In this document: positions 27,507 through 40,652 of the stretch, piece by piece
How positions within the stretch are numbered: position 1 is the first letter of the stretch
Layout of the letters: each line of letters opens with the position of its first letter
Source: Nonomuraea coxensis DSM 45129
GTDB lineage: Bacteria > Actinomycetota > Actinomycetes > Streptosporangiales > Streptosporangiaceae
Assembly: GCF_019397265.1 (NCBI RefSeq)
Contig: NZ_CP068985.1
Span: forward strand, 248,001-312,000
Direction of reading: 5' to 3'
Length of the DNA stretch: 64,000 nt
Position numbers and translations under genes: made by a program
Notes under the pieces: model-generated
The model's input: the letters and a program-made list of their open reading frames with translations, nothing else
The model's database searches: none
What the model was told of the DNA's origin: nothing

Positions 27507-27686
27507 CCGCGAAAGGGACAAACTGGTACGGTTCGCCTAGGCGGCCCAGGGCATCGACGGCCGAGGGGCGAATCGTCGGGATTAACCCTCGGACGATCAC
27601 CTGCTTTCATTACCCTGAGAGAGGGCCGCCGAGTCCGGTCTCTGACGGTGCAGAGCCAGCAAGGTCGGACCACCAGGAAAGGGGCG

Positions 27687-29015
27687 GTGTCAGTGGATCG
27701 CTGCGCGCTGTTCGTGGACGCCGGCTATCTGCTGGCGGACGGGGCGATGACCGTGCACGGCACGCGCCATCGCGAATCGGTCGCCTGGGACTACCCGGGG
27801 CTGCTCCAGCTCATGACCGGGCTGTCGCGCGAGCGCACCGGGCTGCCGCTGCTGCGCTGCTACTGGTACGAGGCCACGGTCGAGGGCCGGCGCACGCCGG
27901 AGCACGACGCGCTGGCCGACATACCGGGGCTCAAGCTCAGGCTGTCGCGCATCAGGCCGGGCCGGCGCGAGGGCGTCGACGCCCAGGTCCACCGCGACCT
28001 CATGACGCTCGCCCGCAACAACGCCATCTGCGACGCCGTGGTCGTCAGCGGCGACGAGGACCTCGCGCAGGTCGTCTGCGACGCGCAGGACCTCGGCATC
28101 CGGGTCACGGTCATCCACGTCGCCGCCGAGGGCGGCTGGGCCGGGTCCCGGTCGCTGCGGCAGGAGTGCGACGACCTGGTCGAGCTGGGGGCGGTGCACC
28201 TGCGGCCGTACGTCGCGATGGTCTCCGGCGTCAGCGAGTCGTCGTCCAACGGCCACCACCATCACCAGCCCCAGCCGCTGACCAACGGGCAGGGCACCCA
28301 CGCGCTGCCGCCCGCGCAACCACCGCCGCCGTCGTCCATGCCGTCCACGCTGCCTTCTTCCTCCCTGCCTTCCTCCTCGCTGCCCTCGTCGTCGCTGCCG
28401 CCGGCCACGTCGCACTCGTCCGGGAGCCACGCGGCGGGTCCGTCCGGGGCGTCGGCCACGGGCTCGACCGGGCAGCACTCCGCGAACGGATCGGCCTCCT
28501 CCGGACGAGGCCACTCGTCCACCCCGCCGGTCCTGCCGACCTACACCAGCTACCAGATCGAGCAGTCGCCGTCCCCGGCGCCGGTCACCGGGCCCATCCC
28601 GGTCCAGCCGTCCACGCAGCAGCAGCAGGCGCAGCCCCCCTCGCAGTCGCCCAGCACGGGGCAGTTCGCCTCGCCGTCCGGGAGCGGGGGTTACCAGCAG
28701 TCGCAGCTCGGCTCGTACTCCGGGCCGCAGGCCGCGCCCGTCATCCCGCCGGCGGCCACGGCCGGCGCCACCACGCTGTCCGACGCCGTCAAGGCCGCCC
28801 ACCGCGAAGGGCACGACTTCGGCGAGTCCGTCGCCAGGGACGCGCCCGCGCTGTGGCTGGAGGCCGTGCTCGCCCGCAAGCCCCGGATGCCGTCCGACCT
28901 GGAGGCCCGGCTGCTGCAGGGGTCGTCGCTGCCGATCGACTTCCTGCTCCACGACGAGGTCAGGCACGCCCTGCGCAGAGGCTTCTGGGACGCGCTGGAG
29001 CGGGCCAGAAGCTAG
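27687..29015 (+). CDS. NYN-domain (PIN-like RNase) protein with long low-complexity linker
   Basis: Residues 1-165 form a NYN domain of LabA/limkain type: CALFVDAGYLLADGA (first catalytic aspartate), GVDAQVHRDL, and AVVVSGDEDLAQVVCDAQDLG with the SGDxD motif. These proteins are metal-dependent RNases. A Ser/Pro/Gln/Gly-rich segment of about 170 residues follows, with a repeated SSSLP unit. A helical C-terminal domain of about 85 residues (TLSDAVKAAHREGHDFGESVA...) comes next and may bind RNA or partners. GTG 27687 and GTG 27693 are both possible starts; AGGAAAGGGG lies just upstream. The target RNA is unknown. Confidence 0.82.
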   Translation: MSVDRCALFVDAGYLLADGAMTVHGTRHRESVAWDYPGLLQLMTGLSRERTGLPLLRCYWYEATVEGRRTPEHDALADIPGLKLRLSRIRPGRREGVDAQVHRDLMTLARNNAICDAVVVSGDEDLAQVVCDAQDLGIRVTVIHVAAEGGWAGSRSLRQECDDLVELGAVHLRPYVAMVSGVSESSSNGHHHHQPQPLTNGQGTHALPPAQPPPPSSMPSTLPSSSLPSSSLPSSSLPPATSHSSGSHAAGPSGASATGSTGQHSANGSASSGRGHSSTPPVLPTYTSYQIEQSPSPAPVTGPIPVQPSTQQQQAQPPSQSPSTGQFASPSGSGGYQQSQLGSYSGPQAAPVIPPAATAGATTLSDAVKAAHREGHDFGESVARDAPALWLEAVLARKPRMPSDLEARLLQGSSLPIDFLLHDEVRHALRRGFWDALERARS

Positions 29016-29027
29016 ATCGCGAAACCG

Positions 29028-29659
29028 TCAGGACAGGGCGTCGAAGCCGGCCCGGAGGTGCGAGAGGCGGTCCGTCAGGTCGGACAGCGGAGCGGCGAGC
29101 GCCTGGTCCTGCGACTTGCGGACGAGCTCCCGCAGCCGGGCCAGCTCGTCCTCGACCGCCGTCAGCCGCCGCGACAGCTCGGGCAGCACGGAAGCGTGGT
29201 CGCCGGCCCCGGGCGGCAGCTCGCCGGTGACCCGCTCGCGCAGCAGCGACGCCTGCTCGGCCAGCCGTCTGTTCATGTTGTAGAGCTCGGCGAACACCGA
29301 CACCTTGGCCCGCAGCACCCACGGGTCGAACGGCTTGGTGAGGTAGTCCACCGCGCCGGCCGCGTAGCCGCGGAAGGCGTAGTCGGGCGCGCTGTCCACC
29401 ACGGTCAGGAAGATGATCGGGATGTTCCTGGTCCGCTCGCGCCGCTTGATGTGCGCGGCCGTCTCGAACCCGTCCATGCCCGGCATCCGCACGTCGAGCA
29501 GGATGAGCGCGAACTCGCTGTTGAGCAGCGCCTTGAGCGCCTCCTCGCCCGACCGGGCGCGCACCGGCACCAGGTCGAGCGAGCTGAGGATGGCCTCGAG
29601 CGCGATGAGATTCTCCTCGCGGTCGTCGACCAGCAGGATCTTGGCACGATCCGGCACGA

Positions 29660-29663
<4 letters not shown>
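29028..29663 (-). CDS. Response regulator with REC domain and coiled-coil C-terminus
   Basis: The 211-aa protein begins with a canonical receiver domain: acidic pair D13-D14, phospho-acceptor D57 in [12 protein letters not shown], a conserved threonine (FLTVVDS) and lysine in LTKPFDP. The C-terminal 75 residues are helical with heptads and show no DNA-binding or enzymatic motif. It may act through protein contacts, as in Nik1-type or partner-switching systems. It overlaps the upstream hybrid kinase gene by 4 bases, so it is the kinase's likely phosphorylation partner. Confidence 0.9.
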
Positions 29664-33835
<4,172 letters not shown>

Positions 33836-33955
33836 GGGGCCTCCTTCACTCGCACTGGGCCTCGGCGAGTGATTCAAGTCTGTCACGTTGAGTAGCTTGC
33901 AGTCCTGCCCTTGGATTTACCCCAAGCCGGTGGGAAGTGTGGTAGGCACGATGGG

Positions 33956-35500
33956 ATGACTGCTTCTCCCCATGCGGTGCTGGCCGCGACGTTCGCGCCA
34001 GGTGAGACCGCTGTGACGGCCGCGATGCGCTTCACGCACGAGGTGATGACCGCGTGGGCCACCGGTGGCGTGCTCCACACCGCCGAGCAGGTCGCGGGGG
34101 ATTTGGCGGAGCAAGTCGCTGACGAGCCCTTTGAGGTGATTTGGAAACATCTTGGGGATGCGGTGCAGGTCGAGTTCCGGCAGCGCATGGTTTCCCAGGG
34201 TGATCCGAAAGCTCCTTCCGCGAACGTCGACGAGTGGGGAGTCACCTTCAGGGGCGATTCCCGTGTCCACTGGGCAAGACTCACGCTACCCGGCTCCGTG
34301 GACCGCGTGGCCGCCGAGTGGGTGGAGGAGAGCGCCCGCGGGCCGCACTGGCTGGGATTCCTCGCCGACGCGAGCGACCTGCTCGCCGGCACCCTCGACC
34401 CCGACATGGTGCCCGCCATCATCGCCCAGATCGTGGTGCCGCGCCTGGCGAGCTGGTGCGCGGTCTACACCTCCGGCGGCGACTCCGGGCCGCTGCGGCT
34501 GGCCTACCTGTGGCACGCCGACGAGGCCAGGATCGACGGGCTGCGCGAGCAGCTCAACGGCATGGACGTCAGCGGGGCCGGTGACCGGGTCACCTCGCTC
34601 ATCCACCTGCCCGACTCCCAGGTGCTGGCCGTGCCGCTCACGGCGCGCGGGCGTGGCCTCGGCCTGATGTGCCTCGGCCGGCCCGACCGCTTCCCCGACG
34701 AGGTCATCCAGTTCGCCGACGACATCGCCAGGCGCGCCGCGCTGGCGATGGACAACGCCCGGCTGTACGCCCAGCAGGCCGCCGCCAACCGCGCGCTCCA
34801 GCGCAGCCTGCTGCCGCCCAACGAGCCCGAGGTGCCCGGGCTCGACTACGGCGTCATCTACGAGCCCGCCGGCGAGGCCAACGAGGTCGGCGGCGACTTC
34901 TACGACCTGTTCAAGGCGGGCGACGACTCCTGGCGCTTCGCCATCGGCGACGTCTGCGGCACCGGGCCCGAGGCGGCCGCCGTGACCGGCCTGGCCCGGC
35001 ACACGCTGCGGCTGCTGGCCCGCGAGGGCTACGGCGTGGCCGCCGTGCTCGGGCGGCTCAACCAGGCGATCCTGGAGGAAGGCGAACGGGCGCGCTTCCT
35101 GACGCTGCTGCACGGCGACATCACGCCGGTGGCGAGCGGGCTGGAGGTGCGGCTGGTCTCGGCGGGACACCCCGAGGCGCTGCGGCTGCGCCCCAACGGC
35201 AAGGTCGAGACGGTGACCACGCCGCAGTCGCTGCTCGGCGTCTTCCACGAGGTCGTCTTCGAGGCCGACACCCTCCACCTCGAACACGGCGACGTGCTGC
35301 TCGCCGTCACCGACGGCGTCACCGAGCGGCGCAACGGCGCGCGGCTGCTCGACGACAACGGCGGCCTGGCGAGGATGCTGGCCGAGTGCGCCGGGTTGTC
35401 GGCGCGGGCGGTGGCCGAGCGCATCCGGCGCGGGGTGGCCGAGTTCGCCACCGAGCCCAGCGCGGACGACCTCGCCATCGTCGTCCTGCGCGCCCGCTGA
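33956..35500 (+). CDS. PP2C-family (SpoIIE/RsbU-type) serine phosphatase with GAF domain
   Basis: The 514-aa protein ends in a PPM/SpoIIE phosphatase domain: NEVGGDFYDLF with a metal-binding aspartate, AIGDVCGTGPEAAAVTGLARH, LVSAGHPEALRL, VLLAVTDGVTERR and the final PSADDLAIVVLR. A GAF-like domain (about 130-260) precedes it, and ARLYAQQAAANRALQRSLLPP is the usual linker. Residues 1-100 look like a degenerate HATPase/RsbW-like region. Such phosphatases dephosphorylate anti-anti-sigma proteins. It is divergent from the hybrid kinase with about 120 bases between them, so the two are probably co-regulated or functionally coupled. Confidence 0.9.
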   Translation: MTASPHAVLAATFAPGETAVTAAMRFTHEVMTAWATGGVLHTAEQVAGDLAEQVADEPFEVIWKHLGDAVQVEFRQRMVSQGDPKAPSANVDEWGVTFRGDSRVHWARLTLPGSVDRVAAEWVEESARGPHWLGFLADASDLLAGTLDPDMVPAIIAQIVVPRLASWCAVYTSGGDSGPLRLAYLWHADEARIDGLREQLNGMDVSGAGDRVTSLIHLPDSQVLAVPLTARGRGLGLMCLGRPDRFPDEVIQFADDIARRAALAMDNARLYAQQAAANRALQRSLLPPNEPEVPGLDYGVIYEPAGEANEVGGDFYDLFKAGDDSWRFAIGDVCGTGPEAAAVTGLARHTLRLLAREGYGVAAVLGRLNQAILEEGERARFLTLLHGDITPVASGLEVRLVSAGHPEALRLRPNGKVETVTTPQSLLGVFHEVVFEADTLHLEHGDVLLAVTDGVTERRNGARLLDDNGGLARMLAECAGLSARAVAERIRRGVAEFATEPSADDLAIVVLRAR

Positions 35501-35744
35501 CGTCGCTTTGTTCTTCGTGGCCGGTGCCTTTTCTCGTGACCGGCGCCGGGCCCGCCCTCCGCGCCGGCGGCGCGCCGGTCGGGGCAGGACCGAACGGCGG
35601 CGGGGCCGGGGAGGGCGTGGCCGGGCGGCCGGGGCCCGTACGTCCCGGGGACCCGGTCGTGACGGCGCTCCGCGCGAGCCTGACAGCGCGGACCGCCGAC
35701 GATCAAGACACCGAAACCGCCAACTCTTTACGACATGTCATATG

Positions 35745-37511
35745 TCAGCGGGATTTCACATGCTTTCTGGCGAAGTCGAGCTGCAACGCGATCTGCGCGA
35801 TCCGCTCCGAGACCACCAGCGAGCCCCGGATGGCGTCATAGGTGTAGAGCTCGTGCTCGCGCCCGTGCTCGGCCAGCTTGGCCACGTACTTCTCGATCTG
35901 GCGGAACGGGCAGCGCGTGTCGTTCTCGCCCGCGAGGATCAGCAGTGGGGCGCTCACCCGGTCCACGTACGTGATGGGGGAGCTGGCGGCGTACCGGTCG
36001 GGCCGCTCGTCGGGTGAGCCGCCGAACAGCGCCCGGTGGTAGGCGCGCAGGCTCTCGACCTCGTCCTCGTACGACGTCTGGTGGCAGGCGATCGGCGCCG
36101 CCGCGATGCCGGCCGCCCACAGGTCGGGCTGGGTGCCGAGACCGAGCAGCGTGAGGTAGCCGCCCCACGCCGAACCGGCCAGCACCAGCCGGGCGGGGTC
36201 GGCGATCCCGCGCTCGACGACGCGCTGCCGCACGGCCGCCACGTCGGCCAGCTCGATGTGACCGACGTCGCCGTGCAGCGCGTCGCGCCAGGCCGTGCCG
36301 TAGCCGGTCGAGCCGCGGTAGTTGACCCGCACCACCGCGAAGCCCGCGTCCACCCAGGCCGCGACCGTGGGCGAGAAGGAGTCGCGGTCGTGCGTCGTCG
36401 GCCCGCTGTGCAGCAGGAAGACGGTGGGGTAGGGCGCGAGGCCGTGCTCCGGCTTGGAGATCAGCGCGTGGACGCGTCCGCCCTCGCCCTCGACGTCGAG
36501 GTCCTCGACCGGCACGCTGGGCGGCGCGGCCGGGCCGCCGGGGTTGACCACGACCTGCCCGTTGGTGGAGCGGATGACGGGCGGCCTGGACCCGCTGGAC
36601 CAGGAGTACTCGACGTGGCCGCCGGGCCGGGGCGCCGCCTCGTCGATGACGCCGTGCGGGGTCTCGATCGAGGTCAGGGTGCCGCCGGCGAGGTCGTAGC
36701 GGTGCAGATGGCTGCGGGCCCGGTCGTCGCGCAGGATGAGCAGGGCGCGGCCGTCGTCGTACCAGTGGGCGTCGAGGTCGCCCGAGTCCTTCAGCCAGAT
36801 CTCGCGCTGCTCCCCGGTCGCCGGGTCCCAGACCAGCGGCTCGTAGCGGTGGCGGCGCTCGTGCAGGGCCAGCAGCCGGCGGTCGCCGGGGACGGGGGCG
36901 AACCCGAGCCCGGTCACGCCCTTGCCGGGGCCGTCGTGCAGCTCGCCCACGACGCTGCCGTCGGGACGGACGACGCGCAGCGCCGGATGGCGGAAGTCGC
37001 CGTACTCGCCGTGGTTGATCGCGATGAGGGAGCCGTCGAGCGACATGGCGGCCACCCAGGCGGCCTCGGTGTGCTCGTAGAGCTGACGGAACGGCTCGCC
37101 GGCGCGGCCCAGATGGATGCGGAAGGTGCCCTCGCTGGCCCAGCTGATCGCGGCCACGCCCGTCGTCGACAGGACGATGCCGCCCGGCTGGCCGGGCGGC
37201 AGGCCGGGGGCGACCTCCTGGTCGGGGCCGCCGGTGAACGGCTGGCGCCACCACACGCCGAACTCGTCGCCCTCGGTGTCGGCGAACCAGTAGATCCACT
37301 GGCCGGTGGGGTCGAGGGCCGCGTACGCCGTGCCCTTGGGCCGGTCGGTGACCTGGCGGACGGCGCCGGTGACGCGGTCCCAGGCGTAGACCTCCCACTT
37401 GCCGGTGGCGTTGGAGCGGTAGATGGAGCGGTGCGGAGCCTGGCGGGCCCAGGACGGCAGCGTCATGCGCGAGGCCCGGAACCTGGCCTGCCAGCGTTCC
37501 TCCGCCTTCAT
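35745..37511 (-). CDS. S9-family (prolyl oligopeptidase-like) protein lacking the catalytic histidine
   Basis: The 588-aa protein has an N-terminal beta-propeller (about 30-330) and a C-terminal alpha/beta hydrolase. The nucleophile Ser447 lies in LAGSAWGGYLTLLG and the acid Asp531 in AGENDTRCPF. At the place of the catalytic histidine the sequence reads YDAIRGSLVV (Arg562), where S9 enzymes have a Gly-His pair such as DAGHGS or DEGHGF. Ser and Asp are kept, so the enzyme is either inactive or uses another base. It has no signal peptide. The propeller and hydrolase are otherwise intact and there is no frameshift. GGGAGGGG stands about 10 bases before ATG 37511. Confidence 0.87.
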   Translation of the reverse strand: MKAEERWQARFRASRMTLPSWARQAPHRSIYRSNATGKWEVYAWDRVTGAVRQVTDRPKGTAYAALDPTGQWIYWFADTEGDEFGVWWRQPFTGGPDQEVAPGLPPGQPGGIVLSTTGVAAISWASEGTFRIHLGRAGEPFRQLYEHTEAAWVAAMSLDGSLIAINHGEYGDFRHPALRVVRPDGSVVGELHDGPGKGVTGLGFAPVPGDRRLLALHERRHRYEPLVWDPATGEQREIWLKDSGDLDAHWYDDGRALLILRDDRARSHLHRYDLAGGTLTSIETPHGVIDEAAPRPGGHVEYSWSSGSRPPVIRSTNGQVVVNPGGPAAPPSVPVEDLDVEGEGGRVHALISKPEHGLAPYPTVFLLHSGPTTHDRDSFSPTVAAWVDAGFAVVRVNYRGSTGYGTAWRDALHGDVGHIELADVAAVRQRVVERGIADPARLVLAGSAWGGYLTLLGLGTQPDLWAAGIAAAPIACHQTSYEDEVESLRAYHRALFGGSPDERPDRYAASSPITYVDRVSAPLLILAGENDTRCPFRQIEKYVAKLAEHGREHELYTYDAIRGSLVVSERIAQIALQLDFARKHVKSR

Positions 37512-37655
37512 GCGGCGCGCCCCCTCCCGTTGATGTCCCGCGCCTCCGGGCCCGGGATGCCGTCCAGTATTGCGCCTGTCTGGGAGAAATACTTGGGGAA
37601 TGTGGGGGAATTTCGGACTAAATGCCCCATCAGTAACACCAGTCGCACACGTCAG

Positions 37656-38693
37656 TCAAGGAGCAGGTCTTGAACGCGGTGCGGGCTCGAAGATAGACAG
37701 ATGAAACGCCGCGCGGGTCACCACTTTCTCCCTGCCAGGGGAGAAAAAAGCCGCGATGCGGGCGTCGAGCGCGGCCGGATCGGTGTGCCACGCGCTCGGG
37801 CCCATGCCGACCACCTGGGCGACCTCGCCGGCGTCCAACTCCATGTCGAACGCGACCGTGCGCCGCCCCGCCAGTACGAAGCCCTCCATGCTGCGCGCCA
37901 CCCGGCGCTCCTTCTCCTCATCCACGGAGAGCAGCCCCAGCTCGCCCACCAGCGGGCTCAGATGCTCGGCGGCCGGCGTCACGACCACCGCGACCCCGCC
38001 CGGCCGCAGGATCCGCCCGAACTCCGGGCCGTTCCTGGGCGCGAAGACGTCGATCACCACGTCCGCCACCTCATCCCTGATTGGCAGCGGCCTCCAGACG
38101 TCGGCCACGAACGCGCCCGCCCTCGGATGCACCCGCGCCGCCCGGCGTACTGCGTGTTTCGACACATCGAACGCCATCCCGATGCCATCGTTCACGGCAT
38201 TGAGCGCGGCCGCCAGGTAGTGCCCGGTGCCCGCGCCCGCGTCGACGATCACCGGCGCGGACCTGCCCTCCGCGCGACGACCCTCGCCGCCGTTCCGGCC
38301 GGACTCAGGGCCTTCTGCCTGCCCCGGGCCGCGACCGGCCTCCATTCCCGCCCCACGGTACGCCCTCAACCGGCTGCCGTCATTGGTTTCGGTAACGGAC
38401 TCATGTTCTGCCGGCCCGTCCGCCCCCACCGCCTCGGCCACCGCCCCCGCCACGGCCTCCGCCAGCGGCGCGTAATGCCCCGCGTCGAGGAACGCGGCAC
38501 GCGCGGCGACCATCTCCGCACTGTCGGCCGTCCCCGGCGGACGGGAACCGACGAGCAGGCTGACGTACCCCTGCCGCGCGACATCGAACCCATGCCCCCT
38601 CGCACACCGCAGCTCCCGCTCACCCAGCCGCACGCCCGCACGACAGACCGGGCACACAAGGTATTCGACGATGTCAGCCAGCATGCGGCCCAT
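37656..38693 (-). CDS. RlmA-like 23S rRNA (guanine-N1) methyltransferase
   Basis: The protein starts with a zinc-binding module, CPVC near residue 14 followed by C-x-x-x-H (LRCARGHGFDVARQGYVSLL), the signature of RlmA/TlrB-type methyltransferases. A SAM-binding Rossmann domain comes next (VIVDAGAGTGHYLAAAL; VADVVIDVFAPRNGPEFGRILRPGG). The family methylates G745 or G748 of 23S rRNA; the G748 members confer macrolide (tylosin) resistance. Between the zinc module and the SAM motif is an unusual hydrophilic insertion rich in Gly, Glu and Arg (about residues 92-140). ATG 38693 is used; in-frame alternatives are at 38699 and 38684. Confidence 0.8.
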   Translation of the reverse strand: MGRMLADIVEYLVCPVCRAGVRLGERELRCARGHGFDVARQGYVSLLVGSRPPGTADSAEMVAARAAFLDAGHYAPLAEAVAGAVAEAVGADGPAEHESVTETNDGSRLRAYRGAGMEAGRGPGQAEGPESGRNGGEGRRAEGRSAPVIVDAGAGTGHYLAAALNAVNDGIGMAFDVSKHAVRRAARVHPRAGAFVADVWRPLPIRDEVADVVIDVFAPRNGPEFGRILRPGGVAVVVTPAAEHLSPLVGELGLLSVDEEKERRVARSMEGFVLAGRRTVAFDMELDAGEVAQVVGMGPSAWHTDPAALDARIAAFFSPGREKVVTRAAFHLSIFEPAPRSRPAP

Positions 38694-38717
38694 TCTCACG
38701 CCATAGGCCGTGGAGCG

Positions 38718-38990
38718 CTATGCAGGAGGAGATGGGTGGGTGCCCCGGCCTGCCACAGTGAACTCCGACCCTTGGTCACGGAGCAACGCCAGGGCACGCC
38801 GAACGGTGCCCTTGGACACCTCGTAGTGCTGCGCGAGCTGCGTCTCGGACAGGAGCGGCACGTCCTGCTGGAATTCTTCGTCCCGACATAGGAGCCGTCG
38901 CCTCTGATCGTGTACGAGCTGGCGGTAGAGCGTTACGGGGCCTCGATGGTTGAGCGCGGTTGCGTCCCAGGTATCCCGGCACGTTGCTTA
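38718..38990 (-). pseudogene. Remnant of a GntR-family regulator
   Basis: One minus-strand frame reads VTLYRQLVHDQRRRLLC, then PLLSETQLAQHYEVSKGTVRR, then ALALLRDQGSEFTVAGRGTH and a stop at 38718-38720. This is a clear GntR winged-helix domain. No ATG or GTG start lies upstream in this frame before a TAA, and there is no effector domain after the wing. I therefore read it as a decayed or truncated gene. A small functional GntR gene lies about 120 bases further on, so this may be a duplicated copy that has degenerated. Confidence 0.55.
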
Positions 38991-39110
38991 AGCGCGTCAT
39001 GGACTGGGTGTATGCCGAACCAGCCGAAACTCCGTCCTCGTCGCTGGTGACAAGTCGGGGCGACCGGTTTGTCGGCGCCAGGCGGCGACGGCGGAAATCC
39101 GGTACGCCAC

Positions 39111-39365
39111 CTACTCGGCTGGCTTGCTGTGGTGACGTTCTGCGACGAACAGTCCGCGACCGGGCGCGGTGATCAGAAGGCCCTCGTTCTTGAGTACGTC
39201 GAGCGCTTTCTTCACGGTGTTCCGGGACAGTCCGGATTCCTCTTCCAACTCCATCTGGGACGGCACCTTGCGGCCCGGCGGAATCTCGCCTGCTTCGATG
39301 CGGGCGCGAAGGGCGTCCGCAAGTTGGAGGTAAGGGGCACGCAGCCCATCCGGATCGATTCTCAC
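39111..39365 (-). CDS. Minimal GntR-family DNA-binding protein
   Basis: The 84-aa protein consists only of a GntR winged helix: APYLQLADALRARIEAGEIPPG, KVPSQMELEEESGLSRNTVKKAL, and the wing TAPGRGLFV. No effector-binding domain follows, which is common for small actinobacterial GntR proteins carried with accessory genes. GTG 39365 is chosen because family members begin just before the APYLQLADALR helix; the longer frame upstream is an antisense artefact. It is divergent from two small genes of unknown function. Confidence 0.75.
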   Translation of the reverse strand: MRIDPDGLRAPYLQLADALRARIEAGEIPPGRKVPSQMELEEESGLSRNTVKKALDVLKNEGLLITAPGRGLFVAERHHSKPAE

Positions 39366-39530
39366 GACGGGAAGGCTAGGCGGCCAGGGTTCTCCCGAGA
39401 TAGGCAGGCCAGGCCCTGGCCAGCCATGGCCAAGTTGGGCTACGATGCCTTCACGTTCGCTGAAGTTGGGTCCACGCCAGCGGGACAGAGCTGGGGTCGG
39501 GCCCTCGATCGGATGGCGGAGGCCCGACCT

Positions 39531-39707
39531 ATGACATGCCCAGCCACGGACCTGCGATTCGACCCTCTGGCGGCCGAGGTCCGAGTCCTGCTTGAGCGGT
39601 ACGGATACCGGCTGCCCGCAGGCGATCACGCCCGCCACCTCGTGCTGGGCCGCGTCGAGGTCGCGCTCAAGAACCTCGTGGAGATCTTCGAGGGAAGGAC
39701 GTGGTGA
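39531..39707 (+). CDS. Small hypothetical protein
   Basis: The 58-aa protein (MTCPATDLRFDPLAAEVR..., ending IFEGRTW) is predicted helical and charged. It sits divergently beside the minimal GntR gene and 4 bases before another small gene. I do not recognise a family. Codon use (third-position GC) supports coding. Actinobacterial genomes often hold such small proteins next to short GntR regulators, sometimes in integrative elements. Confidence 0.5.
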   Translation: MTCPATDLRFDPLAAEVRVLLERYGYRLPAGDHARHLVLGRVEVALKNLVEIFEGRTW

Positions 39708-39711
39708 CGGC

Positions 39712-39996
39712 GTGGCGAGGGAGGTTTGTGGCTTCCATGGGCCGCATGCCGCGCCCCCTTTGCCGGGCCATCTGGTGCTGACCTGGCATGAGCCGGCCCG
39801 CCGGGCGGCGCGCGTCCGTGTGGTCTCGTGGACGTGCGCATGCCGGTCGATCACGTACGAACTGTGCTGCGCCGCCGGGCAGGGCTTCGTCCGCCGTACC
39901 GACCGGGACAAGCGGACCGTCCACGAAACAGCATGGACGTTGATCGCGACAGCCAGGCGCACCTTCGAGCAGCTCTTGCGTGGTGAGGCCCGGTGA
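39712..39996 (+). CDS. Small hypothetical protein, Cys-containing
   Basis: The 94-aa protein begins at a GTG at 39712 just after the preceding stop, so the two are probably translated together. It contains LPGHLVLTWHEPARRAARV and VSWTCACRSITYELCCAAG, with four cysteines that could bind metal, and a helical C-terminus (TARRTFEQLLRGEAR). The family is unknown. The first 20 residues are less conserved-looking, so the start may be slightly different. Confidence 0.45.
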   Translation: MAREVCGFHGPHAAPPLPGHLVLTWHEPARRAARVRVVSWTCACRSITYELCCAAGQGFVRRTDRDKRTVHETAWTLIATARRTFEQLLRGEAR

Positions 39997-40067
39997 AAGC
40001 AGCGTGGGAGGGTCGGGTGCCGATCGAAACACCGTCGGAGCCAGGCGACCAACGTCACCGTGACGCG

Positions 40068-40652
40068 CTAACCCTGAGGCGGGCCGCCGGGCTCGCACTT
40101 GAACATCTCGGCGAACCGCCGCTGAGCGATTTCCATCAGCTGGATAAGGTCGTGGTCCTGGTCCCGGGCGGGATTGCGCTTGACAGTGATGGCGATCAGC
40201 GAGTTGTTGGATCCGCAGCGGAACCAGGCGGACGCCCTCCGGTAGGGATACAGTCGGATATCGAAGTCGCTTATCCCCCCCTTGCCCAGTTTCTCGGGCA
40301 GCTTGACCAGATTGCTCTCCTTTCCGAATTCGAGAAAGTTCTCGATGACCCTCGAGGGGGCCGAGACGTCATAGCGGGTGATGAAAATACTCTGCTCATC
40401 ATTGGATATGACGCAGCTGTAGCCATCAGGATCGCGTTTCTCGTCGCCGGTATCGTAGGGACCGTTGTAGCCGGTAACGTCGGCCACCGCCGACTGCGGG
40501 ATGAAGTAACAGAGATACGGGGCGCGGTCGGCAACAGAGCCCCGTGCGGGATTGAGGTGCGGGGACGGAGAAGTTGCGGGATTGTCCGGCGTGCACCCGG
40601 TGATCAGCGTGGCAGCGGCGGTCGCACAGAGCAACCCAGTGATCCTACTCAT
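40068..40652 (-). CDS. Putative lipoprotein in a WXG100 operon
   Basis: The 194-aa protein has a type II signal peptide with lipobox LITGC (cysteine about residue 20), followed by a Pro/Ser-rich spacer. It should be a lipid-anchored surface protein. The mature part includes LCYFIPQSAVADVTGY, ISNDEQSIFITRYDVS and AQRRFAEMFKCEPGG, with three more cysteines, and resembles DUF3558-type actinobacterial lipoproteins in general organisation. ATG 40652 overlaps the stop of the long upstream protein by 4 bases, so they are translationally coupled. Confidence 0.7.
   Translation of the reverse strand: MSRITGLLCATAAATLITGCTPDNPATSPSPHLNPARGSVADRAPYLCYFIPQSAVADVTGYNGPYDTGDEKRDPDGYSCVISNDEQSIFITRYDVSAPSRVIENFLEFGKESNLVKLPEKLGKGGISDFDIRLYPYRRASAWFRCGSNNSLIAITVKRNPARDQDHDLIQLMEIAQRRFAEMFKCEPGGPPQG

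Noticed and set aside
24834..27521. A long minus-strand open frame opposite the sigma fusion
   Set aside because: Composition is Arg/Gly/Pro-biased with no recognisable domain, while the plus strand has sigma and zinc-finger motifs.
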